Assembly: GCA_003597945.1 (NCBI GenBank) | Contig: QZJS01000040.1 | Span: 1-44,400, forward strand | DNA: 44,400 nt | Direction of reading: 5' to 3' | From: Desulfobacteraceae bacterium | Lineage (GTDB): Bacteria > Desulfobacterota > Desulfobacteria > Desulfobacterales > Desulfosalsimonadaceae | Shown: one piece after another, positions 1 through 8,183 of the stretch | Position numbering within the stretch: position 1 is the stretch's first letter | Layout of the letters: the number at the start of each line of letters is the position of its first letter | Translations under genes and position numbers: made by a program | Notes under the pieces: generated by a model | What the model was told of the DNA's origin: nothing | What the model saw: only the letters and a program-made list of their open reading frames with translations | Database searches by the model: none

Positions 1-885
1 GTGGCCAAAGCCGAGAAAGCCCAACCATCGCTGATCGCGGCCATTGAATCGCTGCGGGGCGGAGACCGTACGCTTGAGCCGCTGAACATTGACATACCGG
101 AAGGCATCGACCAATGGTTACCCGATTCCGCGCTGCTGGATCCGGAAAAACCCATCGAACCCGATGAGATGTTTGATTATTTCGTCAGCCCGGATCAGCA
201 GAAGCCGATGCTCAGACACCAGATCAAGGTTGGCCTGCTGGTGCTCGGGGTACTTGTTCTGGCCGCCCTTTGGCGATTGACGCCGCTTGGCGATTGGATC
301 GACATGGATACCGCCGCCTCGGTCGGACAATGGATCAATGATCGTCCATTTACGCCGCTGCTGGTGATGGCGATATATGTGGTTGCCGGCGTCGTGGGAG
401 TGCCCATCACGCTCATGATTATCGCAACAGTGACGGTATTCGGCACATGGGCGGGAATGTTTTATGCCCTGGCCGGCGCGGAGCTTTCGGCCCTGGCGAC
501 ATTTTTCATCGGGCATCTGTTAGGACGCGACGCCGTGAAACGGTTGGCGGGCAGCAGGGTCAATCGTCTCAGTCAAACCCTGGCCAGCCGGGGAATCGTC
601 ACCATTATTACGGTGCGCATCATTCCCGTGGCGCCGTTTAGCGTCATCAACGTAATTGCCGGGGTTTCAGACATCCGTTTCCGCGATTTCGCCATCGGCA
701 GCCTGATCGGATTGATTCCGGGCGTAGTTGCCATCGGACTACTGGCTGACCGCATGGTCGCCTCACTGCGGGAACCGACGCTGACGCAAATCATCATCCT
801 GATCGCCGTAGCAGCTGTTGTATTGTCCGGTTTGTACCTACTGCGTCTCCGGCTGCGACGCAAGCGTGCACGGCAAAACGAGTGA
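1..885 (+). CDS. VTT (TVP38/TMEM64, SNARE-associated) membrane protein, 5'-truncated, probably the C-terminal half of a phospholipase D-VTT fusion
   Basis: The frame is open from base 1, so the gene probably begins upstream; the GTG at base 1 is not a convincing start. Residues 1-70 are soluble and read like the tail of a phospholipase D-type domain (segment around WLPDSALLDPEKPIEP). After that come several hydrophobic segments (about 75-95, 117-145, 150-172, 230-250, 260-282). The VTT/DedA-like core includes the small-residue stretch AGAELSALATFFIGHLLGRD and the re-entrant-type segment RIIPVAPFSVINVIAG. VTT proteins are integral membrane proteins linked to lipid scrambling or transport. PLD-VTT fusions next to endonuclease/exonuclease/phosphatase genes are a known bacterial arrangement, and such a gene starts 8 bases downstream here. 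The VTT assignment is firm; the fused PLD part is inferred because it lies outside the window. Confidence 0.8.
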   Translation: MAKAEKAQPSLIAAIESLRGGDRTLEPLNIDIPEGIDQWLPDSALLDPEKPIEPDEMFDYFVSPDQQKPMLRHQIKVGLLVLGVLVLAALWRLTPLGDWIDMDTAASVGQWINDRPFTPLLVMAIYVVAGVVGVPITLMIIATVTVFGTWAGMFYALAGAELSALATFFIGHLLGRDAVKRLAGSRVNRLSQTLASRGIVTIITVRIIPVAPFSVINVIAGVSDIRFRDFAIGSLIGLIPGVVAIGLLADRMVASLREPTLTQIIILIAVAAVVLSGLYLLRLRLRRKRARQNE

Positions 886-892
886 AAACTGC

Positions 893-1588
893 ATGCGCCT
901 TCGAATCGCCACTTACAATATCCACCGTGCCGTCGGTCATGATGGCTGGGAAGACGGCAACCGCATTGCAAAAGTGTTGCGCGAACTCAAAGCTGATGTG
1001 ATCGCCATGCAGGAAGTCGGCTATCATTCGGATTCGCCCCACAACCTTCTTGCCTATCTCGGTGATGCAATACACGCCGATGTTATCGAAGGCATCACCA
1101 TGTATAATGAAAAGGGCCATTACGGCAATGCCGTATTAAGCCGGGTGCCGGTCGCCGACATCGTCAGGCATGATATCAGCGTTCCCCGGCGCGAACCGCG
1201 CGGGGCTATTGAACTGGCCATTGAAAAAAATGGGATACATTTCCAGATTATCGCCACGCACCTCGGGCTGAGCCCGGGAGAACGCCGTTATCAGATCAAA
1301 AAACTGTTGCCTCTGGTTTCCGCTTCAACAGCCGATATTAAAATCCTTCTTGGTGATCTTAACGAATGGTTTCTGTGGGGCCGCCCGATGCGATGGCTGG
1401 CATCCCAATTCGGCTCTTCCCCGAAACCCGCTACCTTCCCCGCCCGCCGGCCCGTCTTCGCGCTCGATCGCATATGGGTCGCTCCCGGTAAAGCGCTCGA
1501 CAGCCTTCATGTTCATAACAGCAGACTGGCACGCGCCGCGTCTGATCATTTGCCGCTGATCGCCGATCTTCATATTGAGTTTGAATAG
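893..1588 (+). CDS. Endonuclease/exonuclease/phosphatase (EEP) family hydrolase
   Basis: This 231-residue protein carries the whole EEP metal-dependent phosphoesterase signature: TYNIHR (N9), MQEV (E41), THLGL (H123), GDLNEW (D155, N157), LDRIW (D182) and the closing SDHLPL (D218, H219). The family hydrolyses phosphodiester or phosphate bonds in nucleic acids, inositol phosphates or sphingolipids; the substrate cannot be read from sequence. The ATG at 893 was chosen because the fold starts at its second residue. An in-frame ATG at 818 would only add residues overlapping the upstream membrane-protein gene. Spacing of 8 bases to that gene suggests co-transcription and perhaps a shared role in phospholipid turnover. 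There is no signal peptide, so it is likely cytoplasmic. Confidence 0.88.
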   Translation: MRLRIATYNIHRAVGHDGWEDGNRIAKVLRELKADVIAMQEVGYHSDSPHNLLAYLGDAIHADVIEGITMYNEKGHYGNAVLSRVPVADIVRHDISVPRREPRGAIELAIEKNGIHFQIIATHLGLSPGERRYQIKKLLPLVSASTADIKILLGDLNEWFLWGRPMRWLASQFGSSPKPATFPARRPVFALDRIWVAPGKALDSLHVHNSRLARAASDHLPLIADLHIEFE

Positions 1589-1740
1589 AAGTTGTTTCAA
1601 AACCCCATCTGAGGTCCAATGGCAGTGTTGCAGCCCTCTTTAAAATGCTCACATATTGAGAAAAATGCTGCGCTATTTCATCGGCCTGCGCCTTGCCCGT
1701 AACCTGATCTGAGGTTTTAAAACAGCTTATAGATGGGGTG
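1589..1740. repeat. Degenerate direct and inverted repeats in an intergenic gap (possible element remnant)
   Basis: Bases 1601-1615 and 1701-1715 are near-identical direct copies (13 of 15 bases, both ending ATCTGAGGT). In addition 1589-1603 is nearly the reverse complement of 1714-1728, and AGATGGGGT at 1731-1739 is the reverse complement of part of 1601-1610. No open frame of interest lies between. This could be the remains of a small non-autonomous element; no intact ends or target duplication are clear. Confidence 0.3.
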
Positions 1741-1763
1741 GATGTCGCAAAATGGAGTCGGAC

Positions 1764-1792
1764 TTGACAATTTTAAAATTTTTTGCGACAAT
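1764..1792 (+). promoter_or_regulatory. Probable sigma-70 promoter for the coiled-coil gene pair
   Basis: A perfect -35 box TTGACA (1764-1769) is followed after 17 bases by GACAAT (1787-1792), which matches the -10 consensus at four of six positions. The surroundings are strongly AT-rich, and the next start codon is at 1857. Confidence 0.5.
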
Positions 1793-1856
1793 TTTTCTTA
1801 GTTATAAATTATGATTTAATTATTTAATCTACTAAATTGAATTTGAGAGTCGAAAA

Positions 1857-2336
1857 ATGCAAAAATATTTCTCATCAAAAGTTTATGTCTGCAAGATATC
1901 TGTTCTATTAATAGTTATCGGTTTTGCCTTCACAACACAAAGTTCTTCCGAAACAACAACCATGTCGGATGTCAAAAAAGAGCTGGCCGAAGCCCTTGAA
2001 GCCATCAAAAATTATTCCGCGGAACGAAAAACCGACGCTCTTGCCGCCATGAAAGAAACGCTTGCGCAAATGGATCAGCAGATCAATCAGCTCCACGACA
2101 AAATAAACAAGCAATGGGAAGAAATGGAACCCGAAGCCCGAAAAAAGGCGGATGAAACCATGCGACAGCTTCATCAGCAAAGGGATAAAACGGCCGACGC
2201 CATTGAGGAATTGCGTAAAAGCGGCGAAAAAACATGGAACAGCCTCAAAGAGGAATTTATGAAAAATTACGAAAAATTTAAAAATGAATTTGAAGAGGCC
2301 GATCAAACATACGACAATGGCTTAACATACTTGTAA
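1857..2336 (+). CDS. Exported sll1863-like coiled-coil stress-response protein
   Basis: The 159-residue product begins with a signal-type segment (basic start, hydrophobic stretch about residues 13-27) and then a long, highly charged helix. Residues about 40-150 are rich in Glu, Lys, Ala and Gln with heptad spacing, without Pro or Gly breaks, ending in repeats such as NYEKFKNEFEEA. This composition fits the small apolipoprotein-like or sll1863-type stress proteins. Cleavage near TTQSS would leave a periplasmic coiled coil; a lipobox is not seen. A paralogue lacking the signal peptide follows after 12 bases, so both are probably one transcript. The ribosome site is weak (GAGAG). The function is not known beyond membrane or envelope stress association. 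Confidence 0.65.
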   Translation: MQKYFSSKVYVCKISVLLIVIGFAFTTQSSSETTTMSDVKKELAEALEAIKNYSAERKTDALAAMKETLAQMDQQINQLHDKINKQWEEMEPEARKKADETMRQLHQQRDKTADAIEELRKSGEKTWNSLKEEFMKNYEKFKNEFEEADQTYDNGLTYL

Positions 2337-2348
2337 AGGAGGTTTCAG

Positions 2349-2621
2349 ATGAGCATCAAGGAAGCACTGGAAAAAAAACTCGAAACCCAATTGGAAAAAT
2401 GGGAAAATGAAATCGAAGAAATGAAAGCCAAAGCCAGGACAAGGGAGGCCGAGGCGGAAGCTGAAAAAGCCGATGCCGAACTTCAGCAAGAGTATTACGA
2501 CAAAATCGAAAAAATTCAAAAAACCTATGATCAGGCCAGAAAAAAACTGGTGGAACTCCGCGCGGCCGGCAATAATGCCTGGGAAGGTTTAAAATCCGAT
2601 ATTGAAAACTTTCTCAAATAA
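2349..2621 (+). CDS. Short cytoplasmic coiled-coil protein, paralogue of the preceding gene
   Basis: This 90-residue protein is almost entirely one charged helix (Glu/Lys/Ala rich). It shares with its upstream neighbour the C-terminal pattern of aromatic residues and a small-Gly hinge followed by AWEGLKSDIENFLK, versus TWNSLKEEFMKNYEK in the neighbour. It has no signal peptide. A strong ribosome site AAAGGAGG (2336-2343) precedes the ATG. The arrangement suggests duplication of one ancestor into an exported and a cytoplasmic form. The exact role is unknown. Confidence 0.65.
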   Translation: MSIKEALEKKLETQLEKWENEIEEMKAKARTREAEAEAEKADAELQQEYYDKIEKIQKTYDQARKKLVELRAAGNNAWEGLKSDIENFLK

Positions 2622-2648
2622 AAAAGCATTAGACAGCTAAATTTTAAC

Positions 2649-2987
2649 ATGCTGAAAAAATTAAGTTTATTTGGCAAACAACCAGCGGGCATAAAAACAG
2701 AGCAGTTTATATCGATACTGCGCCGGCCAGGTTTTAATCTGGAATATATCGTCTCTCACGGCCGGGCCAGCGAGCCCGGCTTCTGGTATGACCAGGAAGA
2801 GACGGAATGGGTAATCCTTGCGCGCGGCCGGGCCGTCCTGGAATTTGAAAACGGTGAACCCCTCGAACTTACGACCGGTGATTACCTTCTGATCCCGGCC
2901 CACTGCAAACACCGCGTCGGCTCATGTTCGGACGACGCCGTCTGGCTGGCCCTTCACTTTCCCGACCTGCCATCCCATCACTCTTAA
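2649..2987 (+). CDS. Small cupin-domain protein
   Basis: The 112-residue single-domain protein shows both cupin motifs in compact form: the first around YDQEETEWVILARGRAVLEF, and the second around GDYLLIPAHCKHRV. The metal site is partial: the first motif has E-E where His pairs are usual, while the second keeps H in PAHCKHRV. Related short cupins are annotated as unknown or as putative phosphoribosylaminoimidazole-carboxylase-like proteins, but no reaction can be assigned. There is no clear ribosome site before the ATG at 2649, 27 bases after the coiled-coil gene, so it may be translated by coupling or from a leader not seen here. Confidence 0.75.
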   Translation: MLKKLSLFGKQPAGIKTEQFISILRRPGFNLEYIVSHGRASEPGFWYDQEETEWVILARGRAVLEFENGEPLELTTGDYLLIPAHCKHRVGSCSDDAVWLALHFPDLPSHHS

Positions 2988-3104
2988 CGGACGATGCGAA
3001 TGAAAATTGAATCAATTCAAAAATCGCAACAAATGCGGCTATGGATATCGAATTTTGGCATCCGTATTTTCATGACACATCCATTCCTTTCCTGCTAACC
3101 GATC

Positions 3105-4019
3105 ATGCTGATCATCACGGACCAGACAACCTGCTTTGATGCCGCCGGACGGCAAATCGACTGCAGAGGTTCCGGCCATGACGGTGACGGCAAAACGCAT
3201 AGTGACGTGGGCGGGAACCATCGTTTCGTTACCGGCGATGATAGGGTAACCGATGGCTGGACCGGGTGCGTCTGGCATCAACATGCCGGGCTTTCCGAAT
3301 TTCCCATGACCTGGGATGAGGCATTTGCATTCGTGGAGGAGATGAACCGGCCCGGCGGAAATGCTTCCAATCAATGGCGATTACCCTCCCGCCGGGAGCT
3401 GTTTTCGTTGATCAGCCACCAGAATATAAATCCGGCCCTCCCCGCCGGGCATCCGTTTGTCGATGTCTTTAACGGGTATTACTGGACCGGCACCGAATGC
3501 GCGCGCGTGCCCGACCAGGCATGGTATGTTCATCTGGGCGGCGGCAAGGTCTACCGGGGCATGAAACACGCATCATATATGGTCTGGCCGGTTTCCGGAC
3601 CCTCACTTTTAACGCCTGTACCGGAAAAACGGTTTGTTATCGATGGTAAAAAAATCCTGGATCGCGCGACCGAAAGGCACTGGTATATCGGAGAAAAACT
3701 TCCGGTCCATGCCGTCTCGTGGGAAGCGGCAATCGATTCAGTAAGATCCCTTAATCTTAACGATGGCTTTCCCGGCGATAACTGGCGACTGCCCAACATC
3801 AGGGAGCTTGACAGTCTTGTGGATCTCACCCGTCACAGTCCCGCTCTTGACGATATTCTTCCTGTGAGTGATGCACAGGTCGGTTTCTGGTCATCCACCA
3901 CCAGCATTTTTGAACCCCGCTATGCCTGGGCCCTGTATGCACTTGACGGCGCCATCGGCGTAGGATTCAAGCCCAAGGCTGATTTCCGGGTAATTGCTGT
4001 TCGAAAGTCAATCACATAA
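3105..4019 (+). CDS. DUF1566 (Lcl C-terminal-like) protein with two domain copies
   Basis: Two copies of the DUF1566 fold are visible in 304 residues. Copy one (about 30-160) has the hallmark WDEAFAFVEEMN then QWRLPSRRELFSLI and YYWTGTE. Copy two (about 175-300) has SWEAAIDSVRSLN, NWRLPNIRELDSLV and GFWSSTT. These C-type-lectin-like domains occur in surface proteins of many bacteria. No signal peptide is evident at the chosen start, and the first 15 residues look hydrophilic, so either it is cytoplasmic or the annotated start is wrong. It converges with the nitroreductase gene 38 bases downstream. The function is unknown; adhesive or sugar-binding roles are only suggestions. Confidence 0.8.
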   Translation: MLIITDQTTCFDAAGRQIDCRGSGHDGDGKTHSDVGGNHRFVTGDDRVTDGWTGCVWHQHAGLSEFPMTWDEAFAFVEEMNRPGGNASNQWRLPSRRELFSLISHQNINPALPAGHPFVDVFNGYYWTGTECARVPDQAWYVHLGGGKVYRGMKHASYMVWPVSGPSLLTPVPEKRFVIDGKKILDRATERHWYIGEKLPVHAVSWEAAIDSVRSLNLNDGFPGDNWRLPNIRELDSLVDLTRHSPALDDILPVSDAQVGFWSSTTSIFEPRYAWALYALDGAIGVGFKPKADFRVIAVRKSIT

Positions 4020-4057
4020 ACACGCCATATGATTTGCGGCAATGGTTTAATTAACGC

Positions 4058-4882
4058 CTATTTCCAATAAATCTTCGGGTTTTTTCGTTCCGGCAGTCTG
4101 TAGTATCTGGGTTTTGCATATCCCAGCATCATGGCGTAATGGTGGATATGGCCTTCGGGCAGGCCAACGGCCTCCTGGAGGGGCGGCCAGAAGTTTATGG
4201 CCATTTGAATCAGTCCGGCCCAGCAGGTGCCGATTTTCATGGTCTGGGCCGCCAGCTCCAGATAGGACAGCGCCAGGCTGACGTCCGCCATGCCGCTGAC
4301 GGCGCTGGCCGGGGCCGAGGCGATGACCACGGAGGGAGCATCTCGTAAGACCACATCCATGTCAAAATCCCAGGCCGCGATGATCAGGGGGAAGTAGGGC
4401 GGCGTTTTCGCATCCGGATCATTTTCACGGGCATGTTTCATCCAGTCCACGGTGAGACCGGCAAGATTCCGGATTTTTTCCTTGTCCGTGAATACGGTCC
4501 ATTCCACCATCTGGCTGTTGCTGCCGGTGGGCGCATAGCGGGCGATCTCGATCAGGCGCTGAAGGATTTCTTTTTCAACCGGCGTGTCCTTGAAAAACCG
4601 GACGGACCGTCGGGACCGGAGAAACTGGGCGGCCTGAGCTTCCGTGATGACAAGGTCCTTTTCGATGAGCGGACATGCATCAATTGGAATATGTTTATGG
4701 CTGAGAGCTCCATGGGGACAGACCGCCACACAATGACCGCAGCGCAGGCAGACCTGCTCTCCGCCGGGAACCAGGGCCGGGAAACTGTCTTTGTCTTTCT
4801 GATGGATAATGGCCACCGGGCATTCGCTCACGCAAAGACCTTCCTTTTTGCATTTATTTTCATCAACTAGCAAAAGCGGCAT
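4058..4882 (-). CDS. Nitroreductase-family flavoprotein with N-terminal 2[4Fe-4S] ferredoxin domain
   Basis: Residues 1-70 hold two ferredoxin cysteine clusters: a first with CKKEGLCVSECPVAI and a second with CLRCGHCVAVCPHGAL, each ending in CP as expected for 4Fe-4S sites. Residues about 85-274 are a nitroreductase fold (RRSVRFFKDTPVE, YAPTGSNSQ, AGLIQMAINFWPPL) that binds FMN. Such fusions pass electrons from ferredoxin-type donors to a flavin and are common in anaerobes. The substrate is unknown. A GAGGTGAT ribosome site supports the start. The gene is followed on its own strand by nothing and converges with the DUF1566 gene; upstream lie the hydratase and the flavin oxidoreductase on the same strand. 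Confidence 0.9.
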   Translation of the reverse strand: MPLLLVDENKCKKEGLCVSECPVAIIHQKDKDSFPALVPGGEQVCLRCGHCVAVCPHGALSHKHIPIDACPLIEKDLVITEAQAAQFLRSRRSVRFFKDTPVEKEILQRLIEIARYAPTGSNSQMVEWTVFTDKEKIRNLAGLTVDWMKHARENDPDAKTPPYFPLIIAAWDFDMDVVLRDAPSVVIASAPASAVSGMADVSLALSYLELAAQTMKIGTCWAGLIQMAINFWPPLQEAVGLPEGHIHHYAMMLGYAKPRYYRLPERKNPKIYWK

Positions 4883-4961
4883 CCGATCACCTCAATTATG
4901 GTTGGTTTTTTGTTAAAGCATACTTCAAAACACCATTGCGCGGCCATGCGGCGCTGGGATT

Positions 4962-5732
4962 TTATTCACCAGTGAAATTAGGTTTTCTCTTTTCTATAAA
5001 TGCCGTGAAGCCCTCGGTGGCATCTTTTGATGATACACACGCCTTGCTCGTGGCCGCCTCCACCTTGAGCCCCTCCGTGATCCCCTTGTAGATAAATGCG
5101 GTTGATGACTTAATGATGGCCTGCACGGAAAGCGGCGCCCGCTCGGCCAGGGCCGCGGCATACTCCATGACTTCTGTCATGAGCTCCTCAGGCGGATAAA
5201 GCTTTTCCACCAAACCGATTTCAAAGGCTTCCTTCGGACTCAGGCGTCTGGCATTAAGCATAAGATCCAGGGCCTTGGTCCTGCCCAGAAGCCTGGTCAT
5301 CCTCTGGGTGCCGCCCCAGCCGGGGATGATGCCAAGGTTGACCTCGGGGCACCCCATGAGCGCCTTGGGGTTGTCCGCCATGAATCGGAAATGGCATGCC
5401 AGTGCCAGCTCGCATCCACCTCCCAGAGCATGGCCGTTGATGGCCGCGATGACGGGTTTTTCGAAAAGGTCCACCTTGGTCCACAAGGCCCTGCCGATCT
5501 CGCCGATATCGGGATGGGCCATGGCATCCATAACATCCATGCCGGCGCTGAAGCTCTTTACTCCTGAGCCGGTGATGACCAGAACGCGGGTCTCCCGGTC
5601 AGCAGCCAGGTCATCTATCGCCTTGCCGAAATCCTGAAGCATCTGCCAGCTCACCGCATTATTCGGCGGTCGGTTCAGGGTAATGGTTGTAACATGCGCT
5701 TTCTTATCGAGAAGCAATGTTTCGAATGTCAT
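4962..5732 (-). CDS. Enoyl-CoA hydratase/isomerase (crotonase) family protein
   Basis: The 256-residue protein is full length for the crotonase family. It has the CoA oxyanion-hole motifs SFSAGMDV (about 60-67) and HALGGGCELAL (101-111), and both catalytic glutamates expected of hydratases are in place: E108 in CELAL and E130 in CPEVNLG, followed by the conserved IPGWGGTQR. It therefore probably adds water to an enoyl-CoA, in fatty or aromatic acid beta-oxidation. The ribosome site GGGAGGG is good. It lies 79 bases upstream of the nitroreductase in the same direction and downstream of a flavin-dependent oxidoreductase, consistent with a small catabolic operon of unknown substrate. Confidence 0.92.
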   Translation of the reverse strand: MTFETLLLDKKAHVTTITLNRPPNNAVSWQMLQDFGKAIDDLAADRETRVLVITGSGVKSFSAGMDVMDAMAHPDIGEIGRALWTKVDLFEKPVIAAINGHALGGGCELALACHFRFMADNPKALMGCPEVNLGIIPGWGGTQRMTRLLGRTKALDLMLNARRLSPKEAFEIGLVEKLYPPEELMTEVMEYAAALAERAPLSVQAIIKSSTAFIYKGITEGLKVEAATSKACVSSKDATEGFTAFIEKRKPNFTGE

Positions 5733-5875
5733 AATACCCTCCCTTAATTATAATCCTGTTTTCTTAAAAAAAGTTGTCCCTTCCAAAAATCGAATCGAAG
5801 TGAATCTGATCGACGACCCTGAATCCTGCCGTCAAGATGGTCTGAACCTGAAAGACAGATTGCAGGACGGCGGGT

Positions 5876-6850
5876 TCAGCCCAGCAGTCCGATCAGGCGT
5901 TTTCGGATTATGGCCTCGGCTTCGGCCATGATCCGATCGATTAACTCCTTACAGGTGGGGATATCGTGGATCAGCCCCGCGACCATGCCGCAGGACCAGG
6001 CCCCGGCATCCATGTCGCCTTCGGCCATGATTTTGGGGTACACCCCCGCCACTTCACCAAAAATATCCTCGAATTTTAGATTGTCGCCCAGACGCTTTTC
6101 TTTTTCGATCAGCCGCTCAACGGCCGCGTTGTGCAGAACGCGCTCGGTGTTGCGCAGCGGGCGCATGATCAGGCGGGTGTCGAGTTCCGTGGCCCCCACA
6201 ATGGCTTTTTTGACATTTTCATGCACCGGCGCTTCTTGAGTGGCGATAAAACGGGTCCCCATGTTGATGCCATCGGCCCCGAGGGATAGAGACGCCACCA
6301 GGGAGCGGCCATCCGCCTGACCACCGGAGGCCACAAAGGGAATTTTTAATTCTTCGGCGGCCCTAGGCAGCAAAATCATATTGGGAATATCGTCTTCCCC
6401 CGGATGCCCGCCGCATTCGAATCCGTCCACGGAAACCGCGTCGCAACCGATGGATTCTGCTTTCAACGCGTGCCGCACGGAGGTGCATTTATGGATTACC
6501 TTGATGCCCGCGTCCTTGAGTTGGGGCAGATAGGGTTCGGGATTGCGGCCGGCGGTTTCAACGATGTTCACGCCGCCATCAATAATGGCGTTGATATAGC
6601 CGGGGTAATCCGGCGAGGCGATGGCGGGCAAAAAGGTGAGATTCACACCGAAAGGCTTTTGGGTCATCTCGCGGCAGCGCGCGATTTCGAGGGCCAGATC
6701 CGCCGGGGTTTTCTGGGTCAGGCCGGTAATAATCCCCAAACCGCCGGCGTTTGAAACCGCCGCCGCCAGCTCGGCGAATCCGACGTAATGCATTCCGCCT
6801 TGAATAATGGGGTGTTTGATACCGAAAAGTTCCGTAATCCGTGTTTTCAT
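5876..6850 (-). CDS. NAD(P)H-dependent flavin oxidoreductase / nitronate monooxygenase family
   Basis: The 324-residue TIM-barrel protein carries the family's N-terminal HPIIQGGMHYVG, the FMN-phosphate-binding region IPFVASGGQADGR and GADGINMGTRF, and the active-site region CGGHPGEDD. The family includes nitronate monooxygenase, the YrpB-like oxidoreductases and FabK-like enoyl reductases; the sequence alone does not separate these. In this setting, next to a crotonase, an acyl-CoA or enone-related reduction is as likely as nitronate oxidation. The AAAGGA ribosome site supports the ATG. It is the first gene of the minus-strand metabolic group, with 143 bases before the hydratase gene. Confidence 0.88.
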   Translation of the reverse strand: MKTRITELFGIKHPIIQGGMHYVGFAELAAAVSNAGGLGIITGLTQKTPADLALEIARCREMTQKPFGVNLTFLPAIASPDYPGYINAIIDGGVNIVETAGRNPEPYLPQLKDAGIKVIHKCTSVRHALKAESIGCDAVSVDGFECGGHPGEDDIPNMILLPRAAEELKIPFVASGGQADGRSLVASLSLGADGINMGTRFIATQEAPVHENVKKAIVGATELDTRLIMRPLRNTERVLHNAAVERLIEKEKRLGDNLKFEDIFGEVAGVYPKIMAEGDMDAGAWSCGMVAGLIHDIPTCKELIDRIMAEAEAIIRKRLIGLLG

Positions 6851-7198
6851 CAGCTATTTCCTTTAATAGGCATTTCGCAGAATAGTGGATAACTATCCAA
6901 TCCTTCCATTAATGAACCAAAATTTCCGATCCACGATATTGTTTCCCCCTAACATAATTTTGACCATAAGACAATTGACAACACCATGGGATTCAAGCCC
7001 CAGGCTGCTTCCTGGTCAGTGCCGTAAGCGTAAACCATTAATATACCAAAATATCAAACTCTTTACTAGAAGATCTTGACAGTTTTTACGGAATGATTAT
7101 TTTTTAGTCAAAAGAATTCAACATGCTGATATAATGAATTATTAACCAAACTTTTATGTTATTTCATGTGTTAAATTAATGAAAGGAGGTGCCCGATC
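6851..7198. other. 348-base AT-rich intergenic region between divergent genes
   Basis: No convincing gene is seen; the only plus-strand frame (6885-7079) has no ribosome site and unbiased composition. The right part holds the probable heat-shock promoter at 7076-7103, and the last bases hold the strong ribosome site AAAGGAGGT. No CIRCE-type inverted repeat was found. Confidence 0.6.
7076..7103 (+). promoter_or_regulatory. Probable sigma-70 promoter of the Hsp20 cluster
   Basis: TTGACA (7076-7081), 16-base spacer, TATTTT (7098-7103). A second -10-like TATAAT lies at 7130-7135 without a good -35 partner. No sigma-32 consensus (CTTGAA...CCCCAT) is apparent, so heat induction, if any, would work through another route. 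Confidence 0.4.
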
Positions 7199-7657
7199 AT
7201 GAGAAATTTGATTCCCTGGCGAAAAAAGAAGAAAAATGAAGTCATGCCCGCTGAATCCAGACGTGAAAACCTGTTTGGACGGTTCTTTGATGATGCTTTC
7301 TGGCCGTCTACTGATTTTTTCGAGGACCGTTCCTGGTTTCCCCGGATGGACGTGAGTGAGAAGAAAAAAGAGATTATCGTGGAAGCCGAAATCCCAGGCA
7401 TGGAAAAAAACGATATTGACGTGCGCCTCAATGGACGGCGCCTGACCATCAGTGGAGAACGGTCCTGGGACAGGGAGGAGAAAGAGAAGGATTACCTGCG
7501 ATGTGAACGGTCTTACGGCTATTTCAACCGGTCCGTGGACCTGCCCGCGGAAGTAAACGGCAATAAAATTGATGCCACATACAAAAACGGAATTCTGAAG
7601 CTGGTCATGCCCAAAACCAAAGAATCGGCAATACGAACCATTGAGATCAAAACCTAA
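7199..7657 (+). CDS. Hsp20/alpha-crystallin family small heat-shock protein (first of three)
   Basis: The 152-residue protein has a short N-terminal arm (basic RKKKKNE region, then FGRFFDDAFW) and an alpha-crystallin domain at about 45-150. The domain contains EAEIPGMEKNDIDVRL, the L-loop GRRLTISGE, and the conserved end YKNGILKLVMPK. Small heat-shock proteins are ATP-independent holdases that bind unfolding proteins in the cytoplasm. A strong AAAGGAGGT ribosome site precedes the ATG. It is the first gene of a tightly spaced operon of three divergent paralogues. Confidence 0.95.
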   Translation: MRNLIPWRKKKKNEVMPAESRRENLFGRFFDDAFWPSTDFFEDRSWFPRMDVSEKKKEIIVEAEIPGMEKNDIDVRLNGRRLTISGERSWDREEKEKDYLRCERSYGYFNRSVDLPAEVNGNKIDATYKNGILKLVMPKTKESAIRTIEIKT

Positions 7658-7686
7658 CTTAAAACAAGCAAAAGGAGGATGCCACC

Positions 7687-8145
7687 ATGATGACACGAAG
7701 TCTGTTTAACCTGCCCGCGTCTCCCTGGCGCAGCCATTTTGAGGAACTCAACCGCATGCGCCGGCAACTCGACGCCATGTTTGACCGCTATGACGGCCGG
7801 GGACAACCGGCGGCAACGGCGGGGGTGTTTCCCCTGGTCAACCTGACCGAAGATACGGATGCCTATTATCTGAGGGCTGAACTTCCCGGAATGACGTCTG
7901 ATGATCTCTCCATTGAATCCACGGACAATAATATCGCCATATCCGGAGAACGAAAAATTCCGGACGCAGCCCAGAACGCGCGTTATCACCGCCGGGAACG
8001 GGAAGCCGGGCGGTTTTCACGGATCGTGTCCGTTCCTGGAAGGATCAACCGGGATAAGATCGACGCCCGACTTACCGACGGCATACTCACGGTTGTGGTT
8101 CCCAAGGCGGAAGAGGAAAAACCCAGAAAGATCAGCATTAAATGA
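7687..8145 (+). CDS. Hsp20/alpha-crystallin family small heat-shock protein (second of three)
   Basis: The 152-residue protein has an N-terminal WRSHFEELNRMRRQLDAMFD helix and an alpha-crystallin domain (about 40-150) with RAELPGMTSDDLSIES, NIAISGE and LTDGILTVVVPK. It ends with a basic ISIK tail. It diverges strongly from the first and third copies outside the core motifs, so the cluster is not a recent duplication. Different subunits may form hetero-oligomers. An AAAGGAGG ribosome site lies just upstream, 29 bases after the preceding stop. Confidence 0.95.
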   Translation: MMTRSLFNLPASPWRSHFEELNRMRRQLDAMFDRYDGRGQPAATAGVFPLVNLTEDTDAYYLRAELPGMTSDDLSIESTDNNIAISGERKIPDAAQNARYHRREREAGRFSRIVSVPGRINRDKIDARLTDGILTVVVPKAEEEKPRKISIK

Positions 8146-8183
8146 TGCACTGAAAAAAAGTGATGAATAAAGGAGGATCTGCC

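Noticed and set aside
1908-2306. Minus-strand Phe-rich open frame opposite the first coiled-coil gene
   Set aside because: It is the complement of a Lys/Glu-rich gene, which gives Phe/Leu-rich antisense frames; no ribosome site.
6885-7079. Small plus-strand frame upstream of the Hsp20 genes
   Set aside because: No ribosome site, ordinary AT-rich composition, and it overlaps the probable promoter region.
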